Assembly: GCA_002786065.1 (NCBI GenBank)
Contig: NHNY01000023.1
Span: 124,001 to 188,000, forward strand
Direction of reading: 5' to 3'
DNA: 64,000 nucleotides
Source: Microcyclospora pomicola
Taxonomy: Eukaryota > Ascomycota > Dothideomycetes > Capnodiales
Shown piece after piece: positions 1 through 11,041 of the stretch. The notes beneath the pieces were generated by a model, which ran no database searches, was not told where the DNA came from, and worked only from the letters and a program-made list of their open reading frames with translations. The translations under genes were made by a program, and so were the position numbers. The first letter of the stretch is position 1; every line of letters starts with the position of its first letter.

Positions 1-68
1 CAGAACGCATACAGGTCTCTGGCCCTGTTCAAAAACCACCAAAACCCCCTCCACCAAAATCCTCGACA

Positions 69-1397
69 ATGTCAGACGATACTCCAGCCCTCAACAAGGG
101 CTTAAAGCAGCTTGACCTTGACGGCCATGATTTGCCTCCATCTCCTGCACCGTCCAGCCCGACCAACGGCAGGAAATACGCCTTGGCCACCGAGCTGGTG
201 TACCTGGAAAGCAACGACCAGTACAATGCTGCGAATGTGCCCATCTACCAGTCGGCCACATTCAAGGGTGGGCCAGGACAAGAGTATGACTATACGCGAA
301 GTGGTAACCCTACACGCACTCACATCGAGCGGCATCTGGCCAAGATCATGAACGCACATCGTGCGCTTGTGGTAAGCTCTGGCATGGGTGCCTGTGATGT
401 CATAACGAGGGTGCTGAAGCCTGGCGATGAGGTCGTTACGGGTGATGATCTATATGGCGGCACGAACAGACTGCTCACGTACTTGAAAGAGAATGGTGGC
501 ATCGTTGTTCGCCATGTGGACACCACCAAACTTGATGTGGTCAAGGCGGCAGTCAACGAGAAGACGACCATGGTCTTGCTCGAAACCCCTACCAACCCAT
601 TGATCAAGATCGTGGACATTGCTGGGATTGCAGCAGCAGCACACGCTGCCAACAAGAAAGCTATTGTGGCGGTGGACAACACCATGATGTCTCCATACTT
701 GCAGAATCCTCTCGACCTCGGCGCAGATGTGACTTACGAGAGTGGCACAAAGTATCTTTCTGGGCATCACGATGTCATGGCTGGCGTGATTGGAATCAAC
801 GATCCCGCATTGGCCGACCGCTTTTATTTCATGATCAACAGCACAGGCTGCGGTCTAGCACCATTCGACTGCTACCTCTTGCACCGTGGCATTAAGACTT
901 TGGCAGTGCGCATGGAGAAGCAACAGCAAAATGCCAACACCCTTGCCGTCTTCCTCGAAGAACATGGTTTCAAGGTGCGATACCCGGGGCTGAAGTCGCA
1001 CCCTCAGTACGACCTACACTGGTCGCAAGCCCGAGGTGCTGGTGCTGTCCTCAGCTTCGAGACAGGCTCCATCCTGCTTTCCGAGCGTATTGTGGAATCC
1101 ACCAAGATCTTCGGCATCTCGGTCTCTTTCGGTTGCGTCAACAGCTTAATCTCCATGCCTTGCCGCATGAGTCACGCTTCGATCGACCCTGCAACACGCA
1201 AAGAGCGCGCATTGCCCGAGGACATTATCAGGCTGTGTGTTGGCATTGAAGACGTTGGAGATCTCATTGACGACTTGTCACAAGCGTTGGTTCGAGCTGG
1301 TGCCGTCAAGCTCACTGAGCAAGGTTTCGAGGCTCTGAGTGCTGCCGAAGTGGAGGGCGAGACGGGAAAGACGACACAAGTCGTCGACGAACCTTAG
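69..1397 (+). CDS. STR3: Cystathionine beta-lyase, PLP-dependent (STR3/MetC type)
   Basis: A single-exon gene for 442 residues. It belongs to the Cys/Met-metabolism PLP enzymes (fold type I). The PLP lysine is K228 in the SGTKYLSGH context; the upstream YTRSGNPTR and SSGMGA segments and the cofactor-binding D at VDNTMMSP fit the family. The fungal enzyme cleaves cystathionine to homocysteine, pyruvate and ammonia in the transsulfuration route to methionine. The N-terminal 35 residues are Pro/Ser-rich and look like an extension before the conserved start (ATELVYL). The first ATG is used; only 68 bp of upstream DNA is in the window, so its promoter is not seen. It converges with the next gene. 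A cystathionine gamma-lyase or gamma-synthase is the alternative, but spacing and sequence look closer to STR3. Confidence 0.88.
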   Translation: MSDDTPALNKGLKQLDLDGHDLPPSPAPSSPTNGRKYALATELVYLESNDQYNAANVPIYQSATFKGGPGQEYDYTRSGNPTRTHIERHLAKIMNAHRALVVSSGMGACDVITRVLKPGDEVVTGDDLYGGTNRLLTYLKENGGIVVRHVDTTKLDVVKAAVNEKTTMVLLETPTNPLIKIVDIAGIAAAAHAANKKAIVAVDNTMMSPYLQNPLDLGADVTYESGTKYLSGHHDVMAGVIGINDPALADRFYFMINSTGCGLAPFDCYLLHRGIKTLAVRMEKQQQNANTLAVFLEEHGFKVRYPGLKSHPQYDLHWSQARGAGAVLSFETGSILLSERIVESTKIFGISVSFGCVNSLISMPCRMSHASIDPATRKERALPEDIIRLCVGIEDVGDLIDDLSQALVRAGAVKLTEQGFEALSAAEVEGETGKTTQVVDEP

Positions 1398-1523
1398 ATG
1401 GTTTGTCCAAAAGTTGCTCGCAGCGTTCGCGTGGTCTTTCCAGTTGTGGTAGACTTGAACTAGATCTCGCGCTCTAGCATACTGTATATGACGAAATGTT
1501 GAAAGATCTTTGGCAACTTAGTG

Positions 1524-2421
1524 CTACTTGCCTCCTCGATTTCTCTCCTCCCACTTGCGATCAAACACCGCCAGCGTCCGTTGACTGCTCGGCACTACAT
1601 CTAGTGCCCTCACGCTCACTCTCTCCTCACTCTCCACCATCCACACCGCTGCCTTCGCCACATCCTCTGCCACCAATGCCTCGATCCCCTCCATAAAGCC
1701 GTCATACTCACCTCCACTGAAGCCCACCCTCTGCTCGTGAAAATGCCCCCGCACCACGCCCGGCCGCAGCGCCAACACCCGCACATTCGTCCCCACCAGC
1801 TCCGCCCGCAGCGCATTCGTGAACCCTTCCTGGCACGCCTTGGTCGCGTGATAGACGGCCTCGCCGGGGAACGGCGGCGTCTCCAACGCGGTCGTGCTGG
1901 TGATGTTGAGGATCGTGCCTCGCGCCGCCGCCGCCATCCCGCCTTCGTTCAACACCGCGTGCGCGGCACCCATGAAGCCGCGGACGTTGGTGTCCAACAT
2001 CGGTCCTACCGTCTCGGCCAGCGACTGCTGCCAGAACGGCTGCGGGGCACCTAGAGCGAGCCCGGCGTTGTTGACGAGGATGTCGATAGCCGCGGTCTGG
2101 AAAGCCTCTCGCGCGGCTGTGAAGGCTTTCGCCAGACCTGGGCCGTCCGCGACGGAAACCGCAAATACCTGGGTTTGGATCGAATGGTCTTGGGCGGTTG
2201 CGATGGCCTGGGCTTCCTGTGCAACGGCATCCAGCTTGTCGCGGGAGCGCGAGATCAGGGCGAGATTGGCTCCTTGCGCAGCGTAGGCGAGCGTGATGGC
2301 GCGGCCGATGCCCTGGACACGGAGGAGTGTTGGACGATGCAGGATAGAAGGAGATGAAGGGATATGCTGAACCTACCATTGATGCGCCTGTGATGACTAC
2401 GTTCTTGCCGCGTAGTGACAT
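1524..2421 (-). CDS. Short-chain dehydrogenase/reductase (SDR), two exons
   Basis: Exons are 2377-2421 and 1524-2312 (reverse strand), joined across a 64-nt intron with GTAGGT donor and CCAG acceptor; the product is 277 aa. Splicing restores the cofactor motif TGASMGIG (residues 11-18), which the unspliced frame breaks. NNAG follows in the central part, then the catalytic set S154, Y169 and K173 (YHATKA). It is a classical SDR using NAD(P)(H), most like the YdfG/serine-3-dehydrogenase group of broad-substrate cytosolic enzymes; the substrate cannot be read from sequence. It is divergent from another SDR 525 bp away. The joined reading frame and the motif order make the gene model firm; the function beyond oxidoreductase is not. 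Confidence 0.85.
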
Positions 2422-2946
2422 GATCGCTTACGCGAGATGCTCGGGTGTAAGATACCTACCTATACGTAAGGTGCTGAACGATGATTCGCACCCTCACCCT
2501 TGAGGTATCAGGCTCGCAATCCTAGGCGATTCGGCTCAACGACAGTGCCCAATGTAAGGACTTGCGAAGCTTTCGTTTGGGCAATGATGTAGAAACCAAT
2601 GCTCTCCGGCTGTCTGCAATGTAAGAGACAGATGTAGTTTCTTATTTGCCCCGCGCTACACGCTCTTCGGATGCCCGGAGCTGTTGGACTGCCGCAGCGG
2701 TTGCGTCACATCTCAGGATGGACGTCTCATCCTGCAAGGTGTGACATGACTTATCTCCGCTGCTCCTAGTCGTTGGCCATTATAAATCAACCTAATTCGA
2801 ACATTATAAGAAAGCTTCTCTTGACAGCACCTCTCGTTGTAGAAATTTGATATCCAGTTCCTTCAGAGTCAAAAAGAAAGAAACGCTCGGTAGGAGGACT
2901 GATTGAACCACAAAATCCCAGGCATAAAGTCAACATTACCGCCACC
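2422..2946. other. Intergenic, divergent promoter between two SDR genes
   Basis: 525 bp separating two head-to-head SDR genes. The right side has a clear TATA sequence; no reading frame or RNA gene was seen here. Confidence 0.6.
2781..2787 (+). promoter_or_regulatory. TATA box of the SDR gene at 2947
   Basis: TATAAAT lies 160 bp before the ATG of the downstream SDR gene, a normal distance if the 5' leader is about 100-130 nt. The start itself has an ideal context, GCCACCATGG. Confidence 0.5.
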
Positions 2947-3963
2947 ATGGCTCCGGCGAATGGGGTCCAGGATCTGTTCAATGTGAGTACATTGCCTGGC
3001 GTATGGCGGTTGTCCTGTGTTTCAGATTTGCGATTCTGAAAATGCATCATGTATATCAGCCGCTAACAATCCTTCTAGGTCAACGGCCTGGTTGTAGTCA
3101 TCACAGGAGGCGGCTCTGGTCTTGGACTTTATGCCGCGCGAGCGTTGGACAAGAACGGTGCGAAGGCCGTGTACATCGTTGGTCGACGCAAAGAGACTCT
3201 TGAAGCTGCAGCCAAGACTGCGGTCAACGGCAATATCAAGCCTATCGTCGGCGATGTCACGAACAAGGAGTCTCTTCAAAGCATCGTCGAGCAGGTGAAG
3301 CAAGAGCAAGGCTTCATCAACCTACTCTTCGCGAATGCGGGCGTCATTGGCCCAACGATAAGCAAGCCAATTAGCAAAAGCACCGAGAAAGTGTCGCTGC
3401 AGAACCTGCAGGCCGAGCTTTGGAAACCAGACATGGCAGACTTCAGCAAAACCTCGGAGGTGAATGTCACAGGAGTCTTCTACACCGTTGTGGCCTTCCT
3501 TGAGTTGCTGGACGCTGGCAACAAAAAGCGTAACGTTCCACAAGATAGCCAGGTCATGGTCACCTCGTCCATCGCCGGGTTCAGCAGGCAGGTTGCCGCG
3601 GGGTACGCATACAGTTCGTCCAAAGCGGCCATCACGCATCTCGTGAAGAATCTGGCAACGACGTTCGCGCAGAACGAATTGCGGATTCGTGCGAACGTCA
3701 TCGCTCCTGGCTTCTACCCGTCAGAGATGACGACCGGCACAACGGCGACCATGGACAAGTTCGGGGGTGTGGAAGGCCATGGAGATGCTTTTGAAGGTGC
3801 ATCAGCCATGCCGACCGTCGATTGTCCAGCGGCAAGGTCAGGGAGCGAGCAGGACTTTGCTGGAACGATACTCTTCATGGCGAGCCCAGCAGGCGCATAC
3901 ATCAACGGGCTCGCGATGGTAACGGATGGCGGACGACTGAGCCAGATGCCTGCCGTTTATTGA
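2947..3963 (+). CDS. Short-chain dehydrogenase/reductase (SDR), two exons
   Basis: Exons 2947-2982 and 3079-3963 give 306 aa; the 96-nt intron has a GTGAGT donor and a TTCTAG acceptor. The glycine-rich cofactor motif TGGGSGLG sits at residues 21-28, the NAG motif near 98, a Ser pair at 175-176 and the YAYSSSK catalytic stretch gives Y190 and K194. The C-terminal part (GTILFMASPAGAYINGLAMVTDGG) is the usual SDR end with substrate-loop and dimer contacts. A 20-residue segment around 105-130 (KPISKSTEKVSLQNLQ) is longer than in minimal SDRs. This is an NAD(P)-dependent oxidoreductase of unknown substrate. It is divergent from the SDR at 1524-2421; the two are not close copies, so a recent tandem duplication is unlikely. 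Confidence 0.87.
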
Positions 3964-5187
3964 GCTGTTGAGCATAAGCTCGACTAAACCTGACGTACAA
4001 AGACTGACATGGGTGGTTCGTGGGTAAAGCTGGTCATCAGAAAGCAGTGTTCACATGAGGAAATGGTCGTTTGAGGTTGTCATGAAGATATACCTTGCCT
4101 TATGTTATGTGAAATGGAAGTCTGCGAGCATGATTCGGGCTTGCCATGACGGACGTTACAGTGTAGTGGCTAGGTACCTGAGTACATTCGTCAGTCCGCG
4201 AGCTGGTGCTCAAAACACCTCTTCGCGCCACCTTTGCAAGCAGAAGCTGAGCGACTTCGACAACGCGAAGGGATATGATTCCGGCAGCAGTCGAGGGATG
4301 AGTACATGGTTTTTCCTAGAAAGCACGCAGGGCTGGTCCAAAGAAGCCTACCTGGAGCAGTCATAACACCTGATGATCAGAGTTCTACCATCCTACTGTG
4401 CTGTTGTAGCCTTGTAGGCAAGGTGTGCACCAACCATATCGGAGTGATGCCAAAAAGCGATGCTCGCTTGATCGAGTCGCGATTCGTATCCTACTGATCC
4501 GTGTCAGTTGAGCTCGCTCCTCAGGTAACTTACCTTATGGTAGACACTCGTTTTCCTTCATGCTGCTGGCGAGGTCGGGAAACACAGTCAGCCGCAGCGC
4601 CCGAGCCATGAACCGACATCAGCCCAGCAAGGCGTCGGGTGTACCTGCATACACGAGGACCGAGTACAGTCCGCAGATAGCCTGCCAGTCCTCGTGCCGA
4701 ACAGGCATCATGCTTCGACATCCCTGCTATCATACTCGTCCTCCCACCCCAGTCACGCTGTGCTAGGGAACCGAGTGCAGATCGCCGGCTGCAATACCCG
4801 ATGCCGGTTGGCGCTGAGCGACGATGAGGTTTATTTCGGGCAGAACTATCTTCTGTTTCCCATACGCTTTCCCCAGTCCAGCCTGAAGCGCTTCCTGATC
4901 TGCACCGAGCACATTCCTGTCCAATACACCTGCCGGACATGTCTCTTTTCGCTGTTGTGCCTGCAACGGATCCTTTGGCCGCTCTCGACGGGTACGTGCC
5001 TTAGCCAGCAAGATCAGTAAGGTACCTTCCTGCTGCTGTCAGCCGGGCGATGTCGTCGAGAGACCTGCTCAAAACCCGAGTGATCTGCTCTTCTGAAACC
5101 GTCGCGTCTTGTCTTCTCATCCAAGCTCCCCAATCTTGGGCATAATAAAGGGGTCCGCCAAACTACAACGGCAATCCGATTGACGCC
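3964..5187. other. Intergenic, no supported gene
   Basis: 1.2 kb with short overlapping frames on both strands (the longest about 100-136 codons) that resemble nothing I recognise. It holds the palindromes AGGTACCT (4172-4179) and AAGGTACCTT (5019-5028), and a TATA-like CATAATAAA about 45 bp before the next ATG. Confidence 0.5.
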
Positions 5188-6188
5188 ATGCGCTCATTTG
5201 CCTCGCTGGGCTTGCTGCTCGGCCTGACCTATGCTCTGCCCCAGAGTGCTTCCTCGTCTTGCGTAACGGTGACCAGCACCATCACCAAGCCGACCGTCAC
5301 CTACACCGATTCGTACACCTACGTGACCACGACCACTCCGACCACGGCCGACGATCTAGGCACGTTCACAGACACTCTGACCATTAGCTCGACGACAACC
5401 CTAGAGACCCTCACTTCCACTTCTTCCAAGTGTACCAAATCTGGGACAGTGTAAGTGACAGATAACATGTGCGTGATATTGTCCCGAATGCGTGCTGACT
5501 GATCCGATATAGTACCGCTGCTCATACCAAGACTGTTTACACGACTGCTCGTGCATCACCATCAGCCTATGAGCATGCCGCTCTTGTCGAGCGTTCCGCT
5601 GCAGCCTGCACGGTGACTGTGACCAGCACTGTTTCGGACGGTTACACTTTCACTACCACCGACACTCATAAGACCAGCACCTACACCGAATACACGGACT
5701 TCACGCAAGCGACGGTCACGGTCACCAAATCTAACGGCCACGCCTATGTGATTGCAACTGCCGTCGCGACGAAGGATGTTGTATGCGGCCCGACAGTGAC
5801 TGGCACCAAGACCAAGACCGTCACCTACGACGCCCGCTGCTCACCCTCTGCTCTGGTGTCCCAGGCTGAAGGATATGGCCTGACCTACAATTTCAGTCCT
5901 GATCCCGGCGCGCTTTACCAGACCACCACCGTCGACCCCGAGTCATGCTGTCAGCTGTGTGCCGAAACGCACGACTGCGCCAACAGCGCGTGGGACATTC
6001 GCACCAACTCCTGTCAACTCTCGTTCAATGTCGACTACGACACTGGTGCCTTGAACTGCGATGGCGGCTCTACGTTATGGTATGATTCGGGCCCTGACGA
6101 CCCTATGGCTCCTGGCACCGGGTGGTACGTTGGAATCGGCTGCGGAAGTGTGGACTACTTCCCAGCTCCACCAGATGATGGAACTTAG
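5188..6188 (+). CDS. Secreted Thr-rich protein with Cys-rich (PAN/apple-like) C-terminus
   Basis: Exons 5188-5450 and 5513-6188 (62-nt intron, GTAAGT..ATAG) encode 312 aa. A signal peptide (MRSFASLGLLLGLTYA) is followed by a region very rich in Thr, Ser and Val that contains two versions of a C-x-VTST module (near residues 28 and 124), likely heavily O-mannosylated. The last 110 residues hold a Cys cluster (SCCQLCAETHDCANS, then NSCQLSF and a final GIGCG) spaced like PAN/apple domains, which bind carbohydrate or protein. No GPI signal is seen at the C-terminus, so it is probably secreted or wall-trapped. It could be a surface adhesin or effector-like protein; the domain call is by Cys spacing only. 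Confidence 0.75.
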
Positions 6189-7265
6189 ATCTGAGGCATT
6201 ACTTTGTTCAGCAAGGAGTCCAAAGGCTTTCCTGGCTGCGTTTTGCATGAGTGACGGAGGACGAATTACGATTGAGAGATTAGTAGCACGTACTGAAAGC
6301 TAGCGACACAATCACGTTCGCATCTGCAGAGTGCATGCTGTATTGTGGCTTCTGCTGCATCAGGCTATCGTGATGATTGTTTACTGTCCACACATCGAGA
6401 CAAGGTACATGTATATGGCCAAGTATACAGTAGACCTGGAATAGAGCTGGCAGATCAAGGGAGAGGCCCGATCGGCGCGCGCGAGACGGCAGCGCTAGCC
6501 ACAAGCATCACAAGCCTCAGGCATGCCCACATAAGGAAATGTGGGGAGGCATTGACCTCGTTTGATTAGGTTTTCTTATGAAATCACCACACTTCTCAAG
6601 CTTCCAAGCCCGTTCATTACGCATTTCCCTTGGCTTCACGACTTGGCATGGCGCTTGTCAACGCAGGAGGCCGAATCATCTCGCATGGCCGATAACAACT
6701 TGGAACGGTGCAACAAGCCCGTTCAATTGCTGGAATAGGCATGTTTGCTGTCATGGACGATGCGTGGTCGTGGTATATGTAAAATGCAGTCGGTAAGTTA
6801 GGAGAGTCTATGCAATAGATGCTACTACTCTAGGTAGGTATGCATCGATCAAGCAGTCTCATGTGAGGTATACTACCTGACCTATTTCCTCGGATCTACC
6901 ATTGACGTGTGCTGGCATCCGTCTTTTGGCGCGGCCTTCTTTTCCTTGTTTGCGCGCGACTACTACTATTGCCGTTGTTCTTCTTTCTGCCACTCCGCTT
7001 CTTATCCTTTTCCACCATCACTCCCGCCTTCACATTCACCTTCACCCGCTGTTGACCACACGGCAAGCACATCTGTCTGTATGTGCTGGACTCACTCTTA
7101 GCCGACCAACGGACCCGGCTTGACACAGCATTACTTGCACGACTGTTGGCTTGCGTATCGTGACAGAGCACATCGAATACGGCACTCGAACGTCAAGCAC
7201 CTTCGCTCCACCCAAGACACGTCCAATAGCATCACGACGCAGACCATCCAAAAACACACAGCACA
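6189..7265. other. Intergenic, promoter and pyrimidine-rich leader of the exchanger gene
   Basis: 1.1 kb without a supportable gene. About 6925-7040 is a C/T-rich stretch typical of fungal core promoters and 5' leaders and probably belongs to the gene at 7266. A TAGGTAGGTA motif lies near 6831-6840. Confidence 0.5.
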
Positions 7266-8936
7266 ATGTCGACCTCTCAAATAGTCCCCCAGTCGGAACA
7301 GTCGATGTCGACTTCCCAACAGAGCTCCTCGAATAATGCAGCCCGTCGAGGCCCCCGTATGAAGGTGTTCAGACGGAAAGACACACATCCCCCAGCCGTC
7401 GACCCGGCGAGTGAGTCGGAAAAGGGTCAGGGACAGAACTCGTCGAAAGAGCCCAGATACAACGCGGAAGGACAGCGCATCAACCACAACGGTGATACCG
7501 TCACCAGCGGCATCCAACCTGCTGGCGAAAGTGGTCGCAAGTGGTTCAGCCCGCTGCACTTCTTCCGTATCTGCATTCGAAGCTCCTGCACCGCCAGCAA
7601 ATGGACCAACATCCTCTGGCCTTTCACGATTGCTGCATTAGTGCTGTTCTTCAACTTTAGGGAGGATCATGGCCTTGCGACCTTTGCTTGCGCATACATT
7701 GGTATGGTGCCCGCGGCAAACCTGGTAGGCTTTGCTGGTCAAGAGCTGGCTCGCAAGCTTCCTACGGTGATCGGCGTGATTCTGGAGACCACCTTTGGCT
7801 CGGTCGTCGAGATCATCCTGTTCATGGTCCTGCTCAAGAGGAATGACGAAAACAACAATAATGTCCCGGTCATCCGCGCTGCCATCTTGGGTTCTATCTT
7901 AGCTAATGTTCTTTTCTGCTTGGGTGAGTTGACTTGACATGCCTGATCATCCTGTTGTTCATGCACTGACACGATGACAGGTCTCTGCTTTTTCATCGGT
8001 GGTATCTTTCACCCTCAGCAGACTTTCCATGAAGCCATCAGTGAAGTGGGCAGCAACCTCATGCTTGTCGCGGCTGGTAAGTTGACGCATCTTCCCGAGT
8101 ATCTGTGACAAGCTGTGCTAACACATTGCCACCTAGTCGGATTGATCATTCCCACAGTATACTACAACTCACTCAGCAGCGGCTTCGACACAGACATGCT
8201 GGAGGCCAACGCCTTGAAGATTTCCTATGCCGCAGCGATCATCCTACTGGTTGCCTTCTGTGTATATGTATGGTTTCAGATTAGATCTCACCATGGCTTA
8301 TACGAGGACATCCTCGAATTGGATGAAGAACGCGATCACGACCGACACAGAGATTTGGCCAAAGACAAGCTCACGCTTACCGAGTCGATCGCTGCTGTTG
8401 CTATTGCTCTCATGTTCGTGTCTTTTATGGCGGTCATCCTCGTGGAAGAGATTCCATCCGTCAAAGAGCAAGGCGTTACGGAAGCCTTCGTCGGTCTGAT
8501 CTTGGTCCCCATCGTCGAAAAAGCCGCCGAGCACATCACGGCTGTGGATGAGGCTTATGACAACCAGATGAACTTTGCCCTCTCTCACGTTCTGGGCGCA
8601 TCCATTCAAACCGCACTTCTCAACACACCTCTGGTAGTCCTGGTCGCTTGGGGTCTGGGCATCGGCTTCAGCCTCAACTTCGAGGTATTCGACGCCGTCA
8701 TGCTGATCCTTGCTATCATCGTGGTCGGCAGCTTCCTTAGAGATGAGAAGTCGGACTACTTGGAGGGTGCGCTGTGTGTCTTTGTCTACATTCTGATCGC
8801 TGTCACTGCATACTACTATCCGGATCCGACAGAGGAGGGTGGGACCGCGAGTGCGGAAACCAATGAGACTTCATCGAATGTGGCTAGATTTGCGGCAGAG
8901 GTGGCAGTACAGACTGCGAGATACCTCGTTCAATGA
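7266..8936 (+). CDS. CAX/VCX-type cation/proton exchanger, atypical signature
   Basis: Exons 7266-7923, 7981-8076 and 8137-8936 give 517 aa. After a ~110-residue hydrophilic N-terminus the protein has two sets of hydrophobic helices with the CaCA alpha-repeats, an acidic His-rich loop (ELDEERDHDRHRD, about residues 313-324) between them, and the C-terminal NQMNFALSH..IQTALLNTPLVV block typical of Ca2+/H+ exchangers of the vacuole. By family it should move Ca2+ (or another cation) against protons across the vacuolar or another endomembrane. The usual GN-x-x-E signatures are altered: FGSVVEI at 177-183 and VEKAAEH at 378-384, so both conserved Asn residues are missing. This may be a divergent fungal paralogue with changed ion choice rather than the main VCX1. 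Confidence 0.85.
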
Positions 8937-9469
8937 GGACGGTGCTGTCACTGGTGCTATAAAACATCTTCTGTCGCGATTCGCGGGGAGTTCTGCGAAG
9001 GAACACCTTACGCGGGAATCAAAGAGGTTTGGGCGGTCTTAGCGATGGCGATGGGAAGTTTATTCGAGTAAATACCAAATTGCATTCATCTTTCCTGGGC
9101 GGAAGTATTCTAAAAATCATCCTCACATGTAACCACATGATACGAAATATACCATATCACGTGTGATACAGCGCGTCTATTTCTGTACCCGGCGTAAAAT
9201 AGGGTTTCGACTCGTCCCGTTCCTGCCAAGCCTATCCCATCGATTGCGTGGATGGGCATCGATTGGGACTTGAGGCGAACGTACATTGCTGCTGCATACC
9301 CTTATCCAGCACCACCACTCACCTCGTCATACGATCTTCGACGAGACTTCACGATCCCCTTCGTCCTTTCGACACTACCGATCACCATCCGCCGAACAAA
9401 CCTCCCCCGAACGAACCTCCCCAGGCGCTGATTCCTTGCTGATCCACCCGACCGCCCTGCTCGCCGGCC
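8937..9469. other. Intergenic, KRE9 upstream region with E-box
   Basis: 533 bp. It carries an imperfect inverted repeat around CACGTG (near 9153-9168), AT-rich flanks and a C-rich leader before the next ATG. No gene was seen. Confidence 0.5.
9158..9163. promoter_or_regulatory. CACGTG E-box in near-palindrome
   Basis: CACGTG lies within TATCACGTGTGATA, about 310 bp before the KRE9-like start. This is the core bound by bHLH factors of the Cbf1/Pho4/SREBP class; actual use is not known. Confidence 0.3.
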
Positions 9470-10524
9470 ATGCTTCGACGTGCGCTTCACCTGCTGGCCT
9501 TGCTCCCTTGCGCGCTCGCGTATCCGGTCTTCAGCGAACCAGCGGGCGGTGCAGCTGTTGTTGCGACCTCGGCGATCACGTTGACGTGGGCGGACAGTGG
9601 CACGGCGCCTGCAGACAGCCTTCTCACCACCATCACTCTATACCTGTATGTGGGCGGCAATACACCGGGAACGGATGCGGTGAGTACAAATATTCTGGAA
9701 GAGCATGAAGGGATCGATGTTTAAGAGGCAGTGCAAGATCAGGGATGGAGCAGGTGGACAAAGTGGTGTAAGGCTTGTCGATTGGTGCGCTGACATGCTG
9801 ATGGCAGGTGATTGTTGGGCCTGCTTTGACAGCGGGTAGCGTTGAGGTCTCGGCCGGAACATATTCTGTAACCCTTACAGCGGACAACTTGAACGCGGCT
9901 GGGAATTCGCCCACTGGGATCTATGATTTGTATGTTACCATTGTCCCACACACTGTCCCATTGTCGGCTTTACTGATGCTTTATGTGTTATAGCTATTTC
10001 GAGATGCAGGCTGTGGCGAGTGAGGGCGGCACGGTAACTGTGTTTTCGGATCGCTTTGCTCTCTCCGGCATGAATGGCGCCACAACGGCTGCCGAGGCCG
10101 CAGCAGCAAAATCAGTCTCTGGTACGACTGGTCCTGACATGATCGATGGAACCACCAACGACGCAGCAACCACGAGCACCGGAGTCGAAACCGGCTCGTT
10201 CGCGATCCCATACCAATCGCAGACTGGCTTGACCAAATACGCGCCAATGCAGGGCTTGCCCCCGACTAAAATCACAGCCAAAACCTACACTCCGCTCTAT
10301 CCTACAAGTGCCTACTCGGTTGCAACAACGTGGCTGGCATCAGCTTCGATCTTAACCACGCTGACCGAACCGGTCACATACAGCGTCTCAAGCATGGAGA
10401 ACACGGTAAGTCTGCATAGCATTTTCCCGCGGGTGCTCAGCGGACACTAACATTCTGCTAGGCTGCTGCACAATCAAACCCGACAGGCGACATGGCGAAG
10501 TTCTTGGCACGATGGAAGGACTAG
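9470..10524 (+). CDS. KRE9/KNH1-family cell-wall glucan protein
   Basis: Four exons (9470-9679, 9808-9929, 9994-10405, 10462-10524) give 268 aa. It starts with a signal peptide (MLRRALHLLALLPCALA), then an immunoglobulin-like N-terminal domain (PVFSEPAGGAAV..TLTWADSG), and ends with the KRE9 signature: PYQSQTGLTKYAPMQ, PPTKIT, PTSAYSVATTW and the final MAKFLARWKD. Yeast Kre9 and Knh1 are secreted O-glycoproteins needed for beta-1,6-glucan assembly. All three introns have GT..AG ends and the joins recover family motifs (for example IYDFYFEMQAVA across intron 2). The last exon codes only 20 residues but includes the conserved end, so it belongs. Length matches the family. Confidence 0.88.
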
Positions 10525-11041
10525 CGCAGAGCTGCGTTTTAGCTGATGTCGCTGTGGCTGCTACTGTGACTGAAATGCATACATACGGTGTTCTGGGTCG
10601 GGCATGGCGTTCGAATGGTGTTATTTAACATGGAGGGTGTTGTCTACATGAAGACCGGGCTTCAATGGGTACATGTAGCCTGGAGGCTGCATTTGTTTCG
10701 TTAGGCTACATATATGTAAATACATGCAAATTCTCACGACGATGTACCTGGCAATTTGGAGAGCTAGCATCATCCTTCTCACCCCTTAGAAAGTACTATC
10801 CTCGTTTTTGCAAGAAGCCTGTAAATTAACTCTATACCATATTTTTTTACTAACGGGACCAGGTAGGCACTGTACATGTAGCTATTTGAAGATATGTACC
10901 AAGCTACCTTCCAGGTAGCGCCACTTTCCAACCTCCAACCCTAAGGTAAGGTGGATTATCAACCCTACCTACACCAGACCCACGACACGTATGTATATCT
11001 TCCTACGAACTTAGGTCACATACTAAGACAAAGTCAGAATC
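10525..11041. other. Intergenic, AT-rich with TACATGTA and TAGGTA motifs
   Basis: 517 bp between KRE9-like and peptidase genes. It holds several short TACATGTA-like and AGGTAG/CTACCT palindromic words (10860-10985) and a T-tract near 10845. No gene was seen. Confidence 0.5.

Noticed and set aside
1708-2421. Reverse frame starting with the SDR N-terminus but continuing into Arg/Pro-rich sequence
   Set aside because: This is exon 1 read through the intron into the wrong frame; splicing gives a proper SDR.
4530-4940. Reverse frame of 136 codons in the 4-5 kb spacer
   Set aside because: Overlaps other short frames, has no recognised domain and its Arg/Ser/Gly composition looks random.
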